Assembly (NCBI GenBank): GCA_958299035.1
Contig: CATQJL010000316.1
Span: forward strand, 16,407,676 to 16,471,675
Length of the DNA: 64,000 bases
Direction of reading: 5' to 3'
Origin: Cylicocyclus nassatus
Taxonomy: Eukaryota; Nematoda; Chromadorea; Rhabditida; Strongylidae
Position numbers and translations under genes: made by a program
Shown: in pieces, positions 61,854 to 64,000 of the stretch
How positions within the stretch are numbered: the first letter of the stretch is position 1
How the letters are laid out: every line of letters begins with the position of its first letter
Notes under the pieces: generated by a model
Database searches by the model: none
The model's input: the letters and a program-made list of their open reading frames with translations, nothing else
Told to the model about the DNA's origin: nothing

Positions 61854-62720
61854 TTAAATTGTTTCGAAAGTTTGTCGGTTTCATCCATTGGTTACTAAAT
61901 CTCACAGAACACCAATCGGTGAATCACTTGGGTAACTTTCAATTCAAATTTTTATCTATTTCTTATAGCTATGCTTTATTTAAATCTAAGCTGTCTCTAA
62001 GAGTTATCGTCATGGCTCTTTGAACAGCTTACCGTCAACGTCAGTTCACCGGTAAAAGGTTTCCCAAAGTTTAAAAAGTCTCATTTCGACTTTTTCAAAT
62101 AGCGCTGGCAACTGTTATGCTGACTAAGCCTTTGGCCACATTGCACTTATTTTAGATTACACAGTTTACTTTTTTCAAGTCTTCAGTGATTATTTATTTG
62201 GTAAAAACCGCGACTTTTCCGATCACGTTTTGCGCAGAGTAGTACCGAATATTCCATTTAACCGTTTCTTCAGAGCAAATTAAACTTGATGATTTTGCAC
62301 AAGTTGTGCTCAAATCAAATTTCAACTCGCAAAAACTTTGAGAGCTTTCCTATTTCTGCTGCAGTTGCGTGCTTATGGCTTAATTAAACATCGAAATCTC
62401 TGAAAAAGTCTCAAAGCCGAACACAGCAGATACAAAGATTCAAAGTACCACCGTACAGTCCGAGGTTTACACTATTGGTAGCATGTTAATCACTTCCACA
62501 ACTTTGGGACACAATTTTTGAAACTTGGCCGAACTTTGAACACAAAAGACGGGTAAAAAATCTTGGCGTTTATGAAAACAAAAGATCGTGTTCTCGAAAA
62601 TGTAACTGTAAAAAAGAGAAGGAAAAGCAGTATTGAATTCTGTTGGAACTCATTTAAGTCCCCATTGCACCTGGTATTATAGTAGTTTGAAAAAAAAGAC
62701 GAATTTTTAGGACAACCTAA
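61854..62720. mobile_element. TIR element (family D), copy 2
   Basis: 867 bp from TTAAATTGTTTCGAAAGTTT to an inverted end ttttaggacaacctaa. Shares tttgaaaaaaaagacga and the aactggttattcgttt-like interior with 29126-30121. It sits at the tip of the family G copy. Confidence 0.65.
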
Positions 62721-64000
62721 TGTAAGAATGACAAGTTGGCATAATTTGAATAGATATTCAAAGATTGTATTCCAGGGTCAATGTGGTGCTTGGAAATATG
62801 CCCGAATTTAGCAAGGCATTTCACTGTGCCCCGAACACTCCGATGAACGCAGCAGTACAGCGACGCCAAGTATTTCTTTGATTTGACTTTGCGAAATAAG
62901 AATAAAGAATTTGTTGTGTTCAATTCAACTCGTTTGTTAAACGAACTGCAGCAAAGAACAAACTTTCTGCAAAAGTAACGAACTAATCAGCGTTTACAGA
63001 TCCTTGAGGCTTGATTTCAAAGGGAAGTAGTTGAGCTCAATGTGATGTAGTTTTTAGACAAATAAAATGCGTATTCACTTTTTTGTTTCATAGTTATATG
63101 AAACTCGTCAACTGTAAGTATGGTTTGCGTAGTTTTTTTTCTTCATTATTACCACCACGATGCAACCTATACGTTTGTTTAACGCTTCGAATCAGCAAGA
63201 TCTAAAACGGTATGAGAAGAAAACATAAAAGTGCACAGGCGAAGTGAGAGGCGAGAGTAACTACTGAAAAATTCTCGAACACAGATTATAGAAAATATCA
63301 AATTGATGCAAGACTGACATGTTTTTTACGTCTGCACGGCAGCGTAAATAACCAGAATGTAAAAACTACTATATTATTTGATAAAACAAAACAAATCAGG
63401 ATGACGTTCAAATAACAATGTAAGTGTGCTACAAATCTGCGCAAATTGTTTGATTTTTGATGATCAATGAAAAAATTTGATTCTCCTTGATGCAGTTCAA
63501 AGTTTTACGGAGACAGCTCCCCTAACGAATCTGCGTCTCCAACTATGGTTCGAAAAGTGCCGTTATCGCTCAAATGCAAATCGAAGGGTCTTGAGGACGC
63601 TGGTTTCCGCCATATTCGCACTCCTTGAATTAAATTTTTGGTAATGCGATTTTTACCAGGTAAGAAAAGTAATTTTGAGTCGAGGAGTTGTTGAGCCAAT
63701 GTTTGAGCCAAGCCAAGTGTGAAGAAGTCGGCGTCTTCAATACTCTCTTTCGCCAAGGGCTGTACGCATTATTATTAATAACGTGATTGAATGCGTGCTA
63801 AACTTGACTATGCGGGATGAACGTTACCAAATCAGCGCTTCATTTTGACGGGCTCTTATATTTATTGACCGCCTCCAAATGGTGAAGGGATTGGGTGGTG
63901 GGACGGGGGAGGGGGGGGGGGGCTTGGTTCGACCTGTCCAAAGCAGTGTCTCGTTCTAGTACGTTACCCATCGCGTTGCTGTTAAGTTGAGTTTTTGCCA
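62721..64000. other. sequence with one unassigned frame
   Basis: A minus-strand frame of 83 codons at 63505-63756 (ends FRTIVGDADSLGELSP) has ordinary amino-acid composition but no recognised domain. A poly-G tract lies at 63910-63922. Nothing else is assignable. Confidence 0.35.

Overview
This is a window of a large, repeat-rich animal genome, most likely a nematode and possibly a strongylid (hookworm-like) one. That placement is inferred from RTE-type non-LTR elements of a kind I associate with such worms and from a small-exon, long-intron gene. No host reading frame is long. There are no bacterial operons, and no rRNA or CRISPR array was seen.

The one host gene I can support is an M13 (neprilysin-type) zinc metallopeptidase on the + strand. 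It is not visible as an ORF. Five short exons (2720-2787, 13504-13613, 13669-13752, 30932-31027, 46236-46321) join in compatible splice phases, and a weaker terminal exon is at 46462-46510. In order they carry HEFMH, the aligned linker, ENFAD, QLFFLATAQ and WC...DRHSP...R, so all expected catalytic residues are present. The 5' half of the gene lies upstream of the window. The coding part seen here is about 490 nt spread over 44 kb.

The introns are filled with mobile DNA. Families seen are: TA-flanked TIR elements without coding capacity (five or more families, several sharing a TTAGG(T/C)(T/C)G-like tip); a hAT-like element with 8-bp target duplication (13885-14745) and a truncated inverted copy near 1240-1972; a 945-bp near-perfect palindrome (35335-36279); foldback elements at about 33.0-34.15 kb and 53.2-54.4 kb; a decayed RTE element on the - strand (36.28-39.25 kb) split by a 1309-bp TIR element; an RTE endonuclease fragment on the + strand (49.4-50.6 kb); and a complete but frameshifted Ty3/gypsy LTR retrotransposon on the - strand (40142-45043, 5-bp target duplication AATAT). 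A CTGT-rich family with a tandem cgataaaatcgat core recurs at 15, 20, 23.4-25.2, 45.4, 49 and 61.6 kb. Tandem arrays lie at 3.95-4.76 and 23.88-24.08 kb.

Downstream of 46.5 kb I find no convincing host gene; two unassigned open frames (47.8-48.1 kb and 63.5-63.8 kb) are recorded with low confidence.
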